Positions 23,525 through 33,643 of a stretch of 64,000 nt of DNA are shown here, piece by piece. The stretch is taken from positions 1 through 64,000 of the forward strand of contig JAQURG010000016.1 of NCBI GenBank assembly GCA_028715725.1. The letters are read 5' to 3'. How positions within the stretch are numbered: position 1 is the first letter of the stretch; each line of letters starts with the position of its first letter. The notes below the pieces were generated by a model. It saw nothing but the letters and a program-made list of their open reading frames with translations, made no database searches and was not told the DNA's origin. Source of the stretch: Methylococcales bacterium. GTDB lineage: Bacteria > Pseudomonadota > Gammaproteobacteria > Methylococcales > Methylomonadaceae. The translations under genes and the position numbers were made by a program.

Positions 23525-24913
23525 TTAACTCGCCAACAACGCCAGCAATTCTTCAGTTTTCTTCTGCATTAAGGCTTCGTCACCTCTTGACTCCACGTTT
23601 AACCTAACCAGCGGCTCGGTATTAGAGCAGCGTAAATTAAACCGCCAATCGGTAAACTCCATACTTAAGCCATCCGTAAAATCAACACGTTGCGCATCCT
23701 GCTGATAATGTTTTCGCACTAATTCAATGGCCGCCTCAGGTTGAGCAATGGTTCGATTGATCTCTCCGCTGGCGGGAAAAAGCAACATTCTTTCATCGAC
23801 CAGCTGAGACAGTTTTTTGCCGGCCTTACTCATTAACTCAATGACCAGCAACCAGGGAATCATACCGCTGTCACAATAGGAAAAATCTCTAAAATAATGA
23901 TGAGCGCTCATTTCGCCGCCATAAACCGCATCTTCCTTGCGCATCCTTTCCTTGATGAAGGCATGGCCGGTTTTACTTTGCACAGGTATTCCTGACAGAC
24001 TATTGACAATATCGATAGTATTCCAGGTCAATCTTGGATCGTGGACTATTTTAGCGCCCGGATGTTGCTTAAGGAAAGCTTCAGCCAGCAAACCGACAAT
24101 ATAATAACCTTCGATAAAACGGCCTGTTTCATCAAATAGAAAACAGCGGTCAAAATCACCATCCCAGGCAATGCCTAAATCCGCACCCTGTTCTTTGATA
24201 GCCGAAATGGTGCTGTCGCGATTTTCCGGTAATAGCGGATTAGGAATTCCGTTCGGAAAGTGACCGTCCGGCTCATGATGTATTTTAATAAACTCCACTG
24301 CTTGCGGGACGGTTTGCTTTAAAGCAGCTTCCAGCCAGTCTATAACATGACCCGCCGCTCCATTGCCTGCATTGACGACTATCTTCAAGGGCTTTAATGC
24401 CTTCGGGTCGACATAGCCTAATAAGTGCCGGGTATAGTCTGCGGCAATTGAAACAGGCTTAATGCTGCCGCGATTCAATACCGGCGCGGCGAAGTTGTTT
24501 GCTTCAGCCAGTCGTTTGATATCGTTTAAACCGGTATCGCCGCTAATGGGCTTGCTCTGTTCTCGCACCAGCTTCATGCCATTGTAATCTTTCGGATTAT
24601 GGCTCGCGGTTACCATAATGCCGCCATCCATTGCATTGCCTGCATCCTGATAGGCAAAAGTCGCGAAATAAACCTCTTCTGTGCCGCATAAGCCAATATC
24701 ATAAACATTAACTCCGGCATCCTGTAAACCTTCTATGACGGCGGCCACCATTTCATCGCTGGACAGCCTTATATCACGTCCGACAATTATGTTGTCCGGT
24801 TTAATGCTTTCTGCATAGGCTCTGCCTATACGATAAGCAACATCTGTATTGAGTTCATCGGGAATGCGTCCACGAATATCGTATGCTTTAAAGCAGCTTA
24901 ATGGTTTGATCAT
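23525..24913 (-). CDS. Phosphomannomutase (CpsG/ManB type)
   Basis: [27 protein letters not shown]; active-site [48 protein letters not shown]. Confidence 0.92.
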   Translation of the reverse strand: MIKPLSCFKAYDIRGRIPDELNTDVAYRIGRAYAESIKPDNIIVGRDIRLSSDEMVAAVIEGLQDAGVNVYDIGLCGTEEVYFATFAYQDAGNAMDGGIMVTASHNPKDYNGMKLVREQSKPISGDTGLNDIKRLAEANNFAAPVLNRGSIKPVSIAADYTRHLLGYVDPKALKPLKIVVNAGNGAAGHVIDWLEAALKQTVPQAVEFIKIHHEPDGHFPNGIPNPLLPENRDSTISAIKEQGADLGIAWDGDFDRCFLFDETGRFIEGYYIVGLLAEAFLKQHPGAKIVHDPRLTWNTIDIVNSLSGIPVQSKTGHAFIKERMRKEDAVYGGEMSAHHYFRDFSYCDSGMIPWLLVIELMSKAGKKLSQLVDERMLLFPASGEINRTIAQPEAAIELVRKHYQQDAQRVDFTDGLSMEFTDWRFNLRCSNTEPLVRLNVESRGDEALMQKKTEELLALLAS

Positions 24914-25075
24914 GAAATTAATTAAAATTGAAATTATATAAAGTCTATCGAAAGTGATTTATTAGTATAAGTGAGTAAGGTTTTCAGGCCAATTATTTTA
25001 ATGCGCCGCCTTTGCTATAGACATATAGCGACATAGACTCTATCTTATTCATTTTTTAAAGGATTATTGTCATAT

Positions 25076-25858
25076 ATGGCCAATTTTAACACTCACTTAT
25101 CCATCGCAGCCGCTGCCAGTACCGGCGCTGCGCTTCTTTCCGTTGACGCAAACGTGATTACGGTCAACGATATGCCCTGGCTTGTCTTTGTAGGCACATT
25201 GGGCGGAATACTTCCCGACATTGATGCGAGCAACTCAAGACCTGTAAAGCTGCTGTTTAATGTATTGGCCTTAATGGGCGTCGCGGCTGCGCTACAGGTA
25301 TTTGAAGGTAAATATGTTTCCTACCTGATATTGGCAATAGCCGCGGTCACCTATCTGGCCATCCGGTATGGCGTATTCGCCTTGTTCAATAAACTGACTG
25401 TTCATCGCGGGGTTTTCCATTCGATATTGGCGGCGGTCTTTTTTGCGCTTTTGATGGTCAGTATCAGTTATTATCTGGTTCATTGGGATGTCTTGCATTC
25501 CTGGTTAAACGGTTTATTCATTAGTCTGGGATTTATTGTTCACTTGCTTCTGGATGAATTTTACAGCGTTGATCTGCTCAATAAGAGGATGAAAAAATCT
25601 TTCGGTACAGCTCTTAAATTTTTCAGCTATAGCAATATGACCGCATCTGCATTAATGACTGTCTGCACACTGGCTCTTTACTGGATCACACCGCCACCTC
25701 TGCCTCTGGTTAAGGTGTTAAAAGGGGTTCATTGGGATAATTATTTAAAACCCGTCAGATTCTTCCAGAATCATAATCAGGCGTTTGCTTTCAGCCATCT
25801 GATACCATCGTCAATGCTTGGGGAGAATTGTGATTCCAAGCAGGGGCATTCGAAATAA
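25076..25858 (+). CDS. YdjM-like inner membrane metal-dependent hydrolase family protein
   Basis: MANFNTHLSIAAAASTGAAL; GTLGGILPDIDASNSRPVK; HRGVFHSILAA; multiple TM segments. Confidence 0.82.
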   Translation: MANFNTHLSIAAAASTGAALLSVDANVITVNDMPWLVFVGTLGGILPDIDASNSRPVKLLFNVLALMGVAAALQVFEGKYVSYLILAIAAVTYLAIRYGVFALFNKLTVHRGVFHSILAAVFFALLMVSISYYLVHWDVLHSWLNGLFISLGFIVHLLLDEFYSVDLLNKRMKKSFGTALKFFSYSNMTASALMTVCTLALYWITPPPLPLVKVLKGVHWDNYLKPVRFFQNHNQAFAFSHLIPSSMLGENCDSKQGHSK

Positions 25859-25870
25859 GGCTTAAGACCT

Positions 25871-25910
25871 GCCCGGACTGGAGCCAAGCACTGTCCGGGG
25901 CAATATTTTA
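25871..25910. terminator. Hairpin between convergent genes (possible bidirectional terminator)
   Basis: GCCCGGAC ... GTCCGGGG followed by an A/T-rich tract. Confidence 0.45.
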
Positions 25911-25930
25911 TAGCGCCATTTGATGCGTGA

Positions 25931-26836
25931 CTACTTTTTAAACCAACTCTTAATGATTGGCCAACCGTGGTTTAGCCATTGCTTTACAACATAATCGGAG
26001 GCCGGTTTAACCTGACTCGCAAGCGTCTTTATAATTGCCCATATTCTGTCTGCAACCGATGCTTCAGGGCTATCGCGCCATTCCAGATAGCGAGAACCAA
26101 AGCCATCAATGAATACCGGCTTGAACAGCCACATTTCCAGAATCGAGGTAACCCACATAAACAAAAATGAAACCCCCATGCCCATACCGGCAAAGATAAC
26201 CAGCCAGGCAAACCACGGATGAATTTTAGTCAACCACCATGACATAATATCCGCGACCAGGAAGAAATAAGGCATGCCGATAGCGATACATTTATATTGG
26301 GTTGTGGTTGTTTCCGCGAAACTGAAGATCAGGCCGACAAACATAAAAATAAAACTGATGCCGAACATATGAACATGGGAAACCCGGGTTAATGACGCGA
26401 AGGTAGCTCCTTCATCCTGGGCAATATAGGGTTTCAATCCTTCAAACTCGGTAAAGCTGGGAATACCGGAAGCTTCCTTGTTATGACACATAACGCAACG
26501 GGTCTGGATTATTTTCTCTATCCCGTCATCTTTATAATCATCTTTATCTGCGCCCGCTCTGACCCATTCCATAATCTTGAAACGTTCCTGTTCCGGTGCA
26601 TTGTTTTTCATAGATCCGTTCAGCTTTTGCTCCAGAACGGTACCTGAACGGTTGCCGTAATAACTGTAAACAATATCATCGATAGACAAGCCGAATTTGC
26701 CGTCGGCCATGCCATGCGTAAACAATATCTGAATGAGCGCAAAGACATAGCCCAAACCTACGGTACAAAGATAACCCGTAAATAATACTTTGATAGGTGT
26801 ATCAAGATCTTTTAAAGGAGCGAATTTTGAAATCAT
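25931..26836 (-). CDS. Multi-TM membrane protein with inserted monohaem c-type cytochrome segment
   Basis: CVMCH haem motif in a periplasmic segment; VSHVHMF and AD..SWWLTKIHPWFAW motifs shared with 2686..3192. Confidence 0.75.
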   Translation of the reverse strand: MISKFAPLKDLDTPIKVLFTGYLCTVGLGYVFALIQILFTHGMADGKFGLSIDDIVYSYYGNRSGTVLEQKLNGSMKNNAPEQERFKIMEWVRAGADKDDYKDDGIEKIIQTRCVMCHNKEASGIPSFTEFEGLKPYIAQDEGATFASLTRVSHVHMFGISFIFMFVGLIFSFAETTTTQYKCIAIGMPYFFLVADIMSWWLTKIHPWFAWLVIFAGMGMGVSFLFMWVTSILEMWLFKPVFIDGFGSRYLEWRDSPEASVADRIWAIIKTLASQVKPASDYVVKQWLNHGWPIIKSWFKK

Positions 26837-27529
26837 AATCTCATATAATTCAGGTAAAGTGGACTCGTCTTGAATCCATAATTTTAGATAGAGTACCTGG
26901 CAGAACTTATCGCCCTGGTACTAATTAATTTAACTTGCCTTGATTACGCTTCCGGTTCACGTCGCTTAATCGCCCTGCGGCCTAAAGGCATCGAAGGCAA
27001 AGCAGTGCGGCCGCAATGATAATTCGGCGATCTAACAGATATTTTTAACTTTACTCAAACATTTGTTTATCAGCAAAGGATACTTATGAAGGTTGTACGC
27101 ATCTTTCAAATATATTTTGTATGGCCTTAAATAAACCCTGACAGCGACACAAGATTTATAAGCAATTTCCACTCCAATATAAAAACCCACTTGCCAAATA
27201 ATTATTCAGGGCTTGTTAAATTAAACCAGTTCCTGGAAAACATGCAAGATTTACATTGCCGGCGTCATCAAAATACTTGAACCTAAAAATCAGACACGGC
27301 CATAAAACATCTAGGCCATTGAAATAATATAGATTATATTTTTATCGTTCACGATAACAGCAAAAATATAAATTGCTGCCTGATGGTTGAAAATAAATTT
27401 TAATCGGCGAAGTTCAGGCTGACGACAAGAGCGTATTCATTAAGGTTTATTCTGGTGCAATATGCGCCAAAAGAGAAAGAGAATTGTTGATTAGAAGCAA
27501 ATTACATTCCCAAGATGCGCAAGGATTTT

Positions 27530-27667
27530 ATGACACAGAAAATGCTTATACGTCTTTCCGGACCGCAGCCTTTACAGCGCTTGGCGTTTCATCAGTATCA
27601 GGTTAGCGAAAAAGTTGTTCACTTGAACAGACTGCTTCCCGGCCAGACAAGTAAGTATTTGTACTAA
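27530..27667 (+). CDS. Candidate 45-aa small ORF
   Basis: AAGGA 4 nt before ATG; translates MTQKMLIRLSGPQPLQRLAFHQYQVSEKVVHLNRLLPGQTSKYLY; below the length cutoff of the supplied track. Confidence 0.25.
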   Translation: MTQKMLIRLSGPQPLQRLAFHQYQVSEKVVHLNRLLPGQTSKYLY

Positions 27668-27946
27668 TATCTTTTTTTAAATTTTTATGCTGTAATGTTT
27701 TATGTTTGGTTTCTGATGTGCCTTTTTAAGGCTCAAGCCATTCAAATAATCACTTGATTTAACCAAAGTGAGTTGGATAACGGCCACAACCGTTAAAATA
27801 TAATAAATTCATATCCTATGGAGGTCTAAGAGAGAGTAATAAGTAAAGAAAGGAAAAATGAGCATATCTAGGCGGTGCAACCGGGTCCCGATAGGCTGGC
27901 CTGCGGCAATAGCTGCTCTTAAATAGTATTTTTACTGGAGATTAAT

Positions 27947-28264
27947 ATGAAACTTACGAACGTGAAACTCAGCGGATTATGGGCGGGCATTATTTTGGCA
28001 TTCTGCTCGTTTTATTCTTATGCCGGAGAAAGCCATATTGCTCAAGCACTTAAGCATGCGGAGGCCGCCTCCAAAGCTGACACTGGAAAGGCAGTCGCCG
28101 AACATGCGGAACAAGCAAAAAAACATGCGACAACTGCCGATGAACACCTGGATGCAGGAGTCAAAAGTCTGGATAGCGCTATTGAACATGGCAATATGGG
28201 ACATGCCGATGTAGCGAAAAAATCCGCTGAAGAAGCTGTAAAACACTTGAAAGAAGCACAATAA
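27947..28264 (+). CDS. Small metal-binding protein, SmbP-like
   Basis: Signal peptide then His/Glu/Lys-rich helical repeats (AQALKHAEAAS, AEHAEQAKKHATTADEHLDAGVKSLDSAIEHGNMGHADVAKKSAEEAVKHLKEAQ) with the SmbP pattern. Confidence 0.8.
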   Translation: MKLTNVKLSGLWAGIILAFCSFYSYAGESHIAQALKHAEAASKADTGKAVAEHAEQAKKHATTADEHLDAGVKSLDSAIEHGNMGHADVAKKSAEEAVKHLKEAQ

Positions 28265-28430
28265 AAGCCTATCGGCTTCAGCATCTAAAGCACGGCGGCT
28301 GAATAATCCGTCGTGTTTTATAGTCCTCCTCGAATCACGCAACAATGCCTTGGCCATGCCGCTTGCCGGTGCTTTATTCTAATGCCGGTATTCCCTTCGC
28401 GAAGCTTTTCTTGATGCCCTTCAATTCAGC

Positions 28431-29570
28431 CTATTTTATGCCATGCAATTTTTCAAACGGCATTAAGTGTATGCCTTCTGCGAGTAATGAAACAGTCACT
28501 TCTTCACCGTAACTCAGCTCATTACGTCTTGCAACATATACCGGCACTGTCAGGGTAATGGCTATTTTTAAGTGCCTGTCGACTTCTACGCGCGCACTGA
28601 CATAATCGCCCAGCACCATGTATTCAATTATCGTACCTGATAACGGATTTTCGCGATGACCGTTGGATTCCCGGTGACGGCGGTGCAACAGGACTTGCGA
28701 CGACTGTATCATCCAGCAAACTCTTGCGCCAGACGCATAGTCAGGCTGGTAATGCGCTTCCAGAAAAAGCCCGCGCCAGCGTAATAATGTTTTTTGAGCC
28801 AGCTGATCATGACTGACAATTTGCGCGGTAAATAAATTTTGCTGATCCATTAATCTGGCAACTGTGGCGCTGACAGGGTGAGCTGCCACCTCAAGCGGCG
28901 GGCCGGATTGCAGGGTAACGCCCCTGTGCAGGATACACAGCCGGTCAGACAGCATCGTTGCTTCCTCCAGATCATGCGTAACCAATATGATAGGCATGGA
29001 TAACGAGCGGCGTAATTCATTAAGTTCACGATACAAACGCCTCCGGGTAACCTGATCGACAGCTGAAAAAGGCTCATCCAGCAACAATACTTTGGGTTCT
29101 CTCGCCAATGCTCTGGCGACAGCTACGCGTTGTTGCTGCCCCCCGGATAATGCTTTTGGATAACGATTTCCTAACCCATCCAGATGGACGCGTCTTAATA
29201 GTTCTTCGGCACGCTCTTTACGAACTGCTTGAGGCAAATGCGCCATGGCTTCCAGTACATTACCCAACGCAGTAAAGTGGGGAAACAGGGCATAATGCTG
29301 AAATACCAGACCGACAGCCCGTTGATGTGCAGGCAAATAAAATTGCATGGCGCTATCCTGCCAGATTTCACCCTGACACTTGATCGCCCCGTTTTCAGCA
29401 TGATGCAGGCCTGCGATAGCTCGCAATACTGTGGTTTTGCCGCTGCCCGAAGGTCCGGCTATCGCCAGTACTTCTCCCGGTTGACAATACAAATCGACAG
29501 CCAGCGGTATAGGTACGGCTTGTATCAACCTGACTCGTATGCCCTGCGCGATTTGCACTTCATCAGCCAT
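28431..29570 (-). CDS. modC: Molybdate ABC transporter ATPase with C-terminal TOBE/Mop region
   Basis: Walker A GPSGSGKTT, signature LSGGQQQR, adjacent modB and modA. Confidence 0.92.
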   Translation of the reverse strand: MADEVQIAQGIRVRLIQAVPIPLAVDLYCQPGEVLAIAGPSGSGKTTVLRAIAGLHHAENGAIKCQGEIWQDSAMQFYLPAHQRAVGLVFQHYALFPHFTALGNVLEAMAHLPQAVRKERAEELLRRVHLDGLGNRYPKALSGGQQQRVAVARALAREPKVLLLDEPFSAVDQVTRRRLYRELNELRRSLSMPIILVTHDLEEATMLSDRLCILHRGVTLQSGPPLEVAAHPVSATVARLMDQQNLFTAQIVSHDQLAQKTLLRWRGLFLEAHYQPDYASGARVCWMIQSSQVLLHRRHRESNGHRENPLSGTIIEYMVLGDYVSARVEVDRHLKIAITLTVPVYVARRNELSYGEEVTVSLLAEGIHLMPFEKLHGIK

Positions 29571-30231
29571 AAGTATTTTTGTTGCGATCGGTAATCAAAT
29601 AAGTAAAGGCTATGGCCATCATCGAAAATGCCAGCAGGAAAGCAGACATCACGGCAGCGGAATTATTATCAAACGCCTGTACCCGATCATAAATGGCGAT
29701 GGCAATGGTTTTGGTTTCTCCTGGAATATTGCCGCCTACCATTAATACCACGCCAAACTCACCCAATGTATGAGCAAAGGTCATGGTGATAGCCGAAACT
29801 ATTCCGGTCCAGGCTAACGGTAATTCTATCCGCCACAAAACCTTGGTCGGCTTCATGCCGCAACAGGCCGCAGCTTCCCTGATTTCTCTGGGGATGGCCT
29901 CAAAAGCACGCTGTATAGGCTGTATCGCAAAGGGCAGATTGAAAATGATGGATGCAATCACCAGACCTTCAAAATTAAACACCAGAGTATGCCCGAACAG
30001 CCTTTCCAAAATTTTTCCCAATGCTGAGCCTCCACCGAGTGATACCAGCAAATAATAGCCCAGGACAGTAGGAGGCAAGACCAGTGGAATGGCCAGAAAA
30101 GCCTGCACCATGCTTCTGCCGTAAAATTGACTATAAGCCAGCCAGCGGCCGGTAATGACGCCGACAGGCAACAAAAACAGCACTGTCAAAGCGCTGAGTT
30201 TTACCGACAATAATAAAGCTTCCCAATCCAT
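29563..30231 (-). CDS. modB: Molybdate ABC transporter permease
   Basis: Multi-TM permease; AHTLGEFGVVLMVGGNIPGETKTIAIAIYDRVQ is typical of ModB. Confidence 0.95.
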   Translation of the reverse strand: MDWEALLLSVKLSALTVLFLLPVGVITGRWLAYSQFYGRSMVQAFLAIPLVLPPTVLGYYLLVSLGGGSALGKILERLFGHTLVFNFEGLVIASIIFNLPFAIQPIQRAFEAIPREIREAAACCGMKPTKVLWRIELPLAWTGIVSAITMTFAHTLGEFGVVLMVGGNIPGETKTIAIAIYDRVQAFDNNSAAVMSAFLLAFSMMAIAFTYLITDRNKNTYG

Positions 30232-30236
30232 GCCGT

Positions 30237-31013
30237 TTATTGAGGCAATGTAAAGCCGTAATGTTCAAAAACAGTGCGGGCTTCAGGTTTCAGCAAATAG
30301 GCGTAGTATGCCTTGGCCGTTTCACCTGCCTGTTTTAGAAGCACCATTCTCTGCCTTAGCGGCTTATGTGATTTTTCAGGTAATAAAACGAAACTCCCCT
30401 GTTCTTTTATCTTCGGCGAAAGCGCCAGAGAATAAGCAATAATACCGCCCTGAGTTGAACCTGAAACAGTAAATTGGGCAGCTTGCGCAACTGTTTCACC
30501 CAACACCAGCTTACTCTGCATAACACCCCATAATCCGGCGGCAATCAGAACCTCTTTGGCCGCGCGTCCATAAGGCGCATATTCCGGGTTAGCGATGGCA
30601 AAACGCTTTATCCTGCCCTTTTGCAGCATATCGCAGAGCCCCTTCAATTCCGGATCGGCGACCATCGGTGAACCTTCAGGTGCAAATAGAGCCAGCCGGC
30701 CAACGGCATACAGACTGCCTTGATCAATCGTCAGGCCTTGTTTGGCCAGATCAAAAACATACTGCTCATCCGCCGACATAAACAGTTCAAATGGAGCATT
30801 CTGACTGATCTGCCGGAAAAAATTACCTGAAGAACCAAAGCTAAGCTTGACGGTGCGTCCGGTTTCTCTGGTAAATTGCGTGGTAATATCTTCGAGGGCG
30901 AATTTAAGATCCGATGCCGCAGCGATGACCGGTATTTCCGCCGCCATCGCCGGTATTAAAGCAGAGGAGATTAACAGGAATAAGCGCAAAACCGTTCTAT
31001 AGAGTTTTTTCAT
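30237..31013 (-). CDS. modA: Molybdate-binding periplasmic protein
   Basis: Signal peptide, IPVIAAASDLKFALEDITTQF, KLSFGSSGNFFRQI, FELFMSADEQYV. Confidence 0.95.
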   Translation of the reverse strand: MKKLYRTVLRLFLLISSALIPAMAAEIPVIAAASDLKFALEDITTQFTRETGRTVKLSFGSSGNFFRQISQNAPFELFMSADEQYVFDLAKQGLTIDQGSLYAVGRLALFAPEGSPMVADPELKGLCDMLQKGRIKRFAIANPEYAPYGRAAKEVLIAAGLWGVMQSKLVLGETVAQAAQFTVSGSTQGGIIAYSLALSPKIKEQGSFVLLPEKSHKPLRQRMVLLKQAGETAKAYYAYLLKPEARTVFEHYGFTLPQ

Positions 31014-31123
31014 TTTATAGTTTCTTTAAAGCTAAAATCAAAATAAGCATTAAATACGCCAGAACGCGGACATTTAACACACTTTCAAAAATAAACCGGC
31101 TGCAAGGATCGACAGTTTCTGAT

Positions 31124-31140
31124 AAAAGCCGGAGGGCTTT
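31124..31140 (-). terminator. Probable terminator of the two-component operon
   Basis: Minus strand AAAGCC-CTCC-GGCTTTT, downstream of the histidine kinase stop (31260). Confidence 0.55.
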
Positions 31141-31259
31141 GTGCGAATGCAAGGAATATCTATAGGCAGCAACTCTAATCTTTGTGTCTTCCTCTCAGGG
31201 AGCCTATCCAAAGTCTGAATAAAAACAACAAACAGTCTGCTCAATTCCAAATCGATCTG

Positions 31260-32882
31260 CTACCTGGCGGCTGAACTATTTTTTCTAAGCGTAAAAAAAC
31301 TTAGTTTCTTCTGCCATGAAGTATCAATCGGCCTGATGGGTAACGGAAACAAGACGGTTACTTTTAAACCGCCTAATTGAGACACGCCTAAAATCAGGTC
31401 GGCATTATGAATAGCGGCAATTCTCTGCACGATAGAAAAGCCCAGCCCTGTACCCTTTACGGTATTGGCCGTCTCAACACAGCGATGAAAACGTTCCAGA
31501 GATTTTTCATATTGATCCGGCGCGATACCCGGTCCTGAATCTTCAACACAAAGCTGCAAGTATCTTTCTTGCCCCGTCACGGTTATTAACACATTGCCTT
31601 TCACCGGCGTATATTTAATCGCATTATCAACAATATTGCGGATCAAAATAGCCACTAAAGGTCCGCTAACAAAAACCGGTACAGGGTTGTCTTCTACAAA
31701 TTCCATAATTATCTGTTTTTTATGCGCTTCCGGTTCCAGGTCGGCGATAACATGGATGACCTCACGATTCACCATCGTATTCTGTCTGGTTATAAACTCC
31801 GTATTGGACTCGATGCGCGAAAAGGTCAGCAATTGCTGCACCATATATGACATTCTGTTGACACCTTGTTTAATACGCGAAAGGGCCTGTTTACGCACCT
31901 CTTCATCGGTTGTCCTCAAAGCAACATGGGCCTGTGTCAGCAACCCCGCTAAAGGCGTTCTTAATTCATGCGACGCATCCGCAGTAAAACGGCGCTCATG
32001 TTCAAAAGCCCGCTCAAGCTGGACAAAGAGATTGTTGATTTCATTAACTACCGGCACTATTTCATTGGGGAGTTTTTTGATGGACAACGGCTTAAGGTAG
32101 CTGGCTTCGCGCTTTGACAGCGCTCTTTCCAGGCGGTTAATGGGTTTTAAGGCAAGACCCACGATAAACCAGATAACAATCCCTAAAAAAGGCAGACCAA
32201 TAAGAAACTGGGTCACCAATTGTGAAGATATTTCATCCGTTAATTCTGCCCGAATATCTTCTCTTTGCCCTACATGGATGATGTATTCACCCGTTGAATT
32301 GGAAATGCTGTAGACATGCCAGATATGATTATCGATATTGGTTTCGCTAAAGCCAAAAGTTGAAAAAGAAAAAGCAAACTTTGGCGCACTATCGGAACGC
32401 AGCAATAATCCATATTTTTTGGACCATAACTGAAAAGCAATTTTTCTTTCATATTTATGCCCTAATGCACTCACTTGTAACAGATCATCAAAAACAGGCC
32501 ATAACTGCTTATCGACATTAGGTTTATTGAAACCATGAACTGTAAACTTCGCCGCATTTTCTGCACGAAGCAACAAGCCGTTATCCTCAGACCATAGCTG
32601 AAAAGTATTTTTTCGTGGAAATTTGTGTTTTAAATGATACGTATGCAAAAGCTCATCAGCTTTTTCCTGCTCCTGATTCCAATGACCAGACAAGGCTCCT
32701 TCGCGCAGCAAACTTTCTACAAAAGCATTAAGCACTTTTGCCGATTGAGCAAGCTCCGCATCAAACAGATTGGCGACTTCACCGCGCGTTACTTTATAGC
32801 TGACGTAAGCTGCAATTCCCCATATCAGCATCGATGCAGACAGCAGACTCACCAGCAGTAATTGCCGAAGAGAATAATTCAT
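31260..32882 (-). CDS. QseC-like sensor histidine kinase with duplicated sensor segment
   Basis: H-box FTADASHELRTPLAGL, N-box NIVDNAIKYTP, G-boxes DSGPGIAP and GTGLGFSIVQ; downstream of its response regulator. Confidence 0.93.
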   Translation of the reverse strand: MNYSLRQLLLVSLLSASMLIWGIAAYVSYKVTRGEVANLFDAELAQSAKVLNAFVESLLREGALSGHWNQEQEKADELLHTYHLKHKFPRKNTFQLWSEDNGLLLRAENAAKFTVHGFNKPNVDKQLWPVFDDLLQVSALGHKYERKIAFQLWSKKYGLLLRSDSAPKFAFSFSTFGFSETNIDNHIWHVYSISNSTGEYIIHVGQREDIRAELTDEISSQLVTQFLIGLPFLGIVIWFIVGLALKPINRLERALSKREASYLKPLSIKKLPNEIVPVVNEINNLFVQLERAFEHERRFTADASHELRTPLAGLLTQAHVALRTTDEEVRKQALSRIKQGVNRMSYMVQQLLTFSRIESNTEFITRQNTMVNREVIHVIADLEPEAHKKQIIMEFVEDNPVPVFVSGPLVAILIRNIVDNAIKYTPVKGNVLITVTGQERYLQLCVEDSGPGIAPDQYEKSLERFHRCVETANTVKGTGLGFSIVQRIAAIHNADLILGVSQLGGLKVTVLFPLPIRPIDTSWQKKLSFFTLRKNSSAAR

Positions 32883-33547
32883 AATTCGTCGTCATTATCA
32901 ATAATATAACCTACGCCTCTGACTGTGCGGATAAGCGATGAGTCGAGTTTTTTCCTCAAATAGTGGATATGAACCTCGACCGTGTTGCTTTCAACATCCG
33001 AGTCCCATGAGTAAAGGCTTTCTTCAAGCCTGGAACGCGATACAACCTTGCCCATGTTGCTCATCAGGAAACTCAATATTTCAAATTCCTTTTGCGACAG
33101 TTCTATCTTTTCATTGTTGTATGAAACCTGATGAGAAGCAGGATCCAGAACCACACCTTTATACTCAATAGTCGGTGCGCTTCTACCTTCGCTCCTCCTT
33201 GCCAACGCCCTTAACCGGGCGCAAACTTCATCCAGCTCAAACGGTTTGATAACAAAATCATCTGCGCCGCTATCCAAACCCTGTACCCTGTCAGGAATCG
33301 TATCCTTGGCCGTTAGCACCATCACGGGGGTTTCATCTTTACGGCTTCTCAAGTCCCGCAATATAGACATGCCATCCATATCAGGCAAATTCAGATCCAA
33401 TACAATCAGTTCATAACTATTAAGTTTCAAGGCCTCATTGGCAAGCTTGCCATTGGTTAGCCAGTCAACTGCATAACCTTCCATTTTTAAACCCGCAACC
33501 AGGCCGTCGCCCAGTATTTCATCATCTTCAACCAGCAAAAGTCTCAT
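32879..33547 (-). CDS. OmpR/QseB-family response regulator
   Basis: MRLLLVEDDEILGDGLVAGL; LDLNLPDMDGM; winged-helix output with VEVHIHYLRKKL..IRTVRGVGYII. Confidence 0.96.
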   Translation of the reverse strand: MRLLLVEDDEILGDGLVAGLKMEGYAVDWLTNGKLANEALKLNSYELIVLDLNLPDMDGMSILRDLRSRKDETPVMVLTAKDTIPDRVQGLDSGADDFVIKPFELDEVCARLRALARRSEGRSAPTIEYKGVVLDPASHQVSYNNEKIELSQKEFEILSFLMSNMGKVVSRSRLEESLYSWDSDVESNTVEVHIHYLRKKLDSSLIRTVRGVGYIIDNDDEL

Positions 33548-33643
33548 TTCAATACCATAAAATTAAAGAGAATTTCTAAAAATCAAACACCCTTTATGGT
33601 GAAGAGACCATTTTTAGCAATTCCCTGAATATAAACCTAATTA

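Noticed and set aside
31014-31259. Possible molybdenum-cofactor riboswitch upstream of modA
   Set aside because: No recognisable Moco consensus; the only clear structure is a terminator-like hairpin for the upstream two-component operon.
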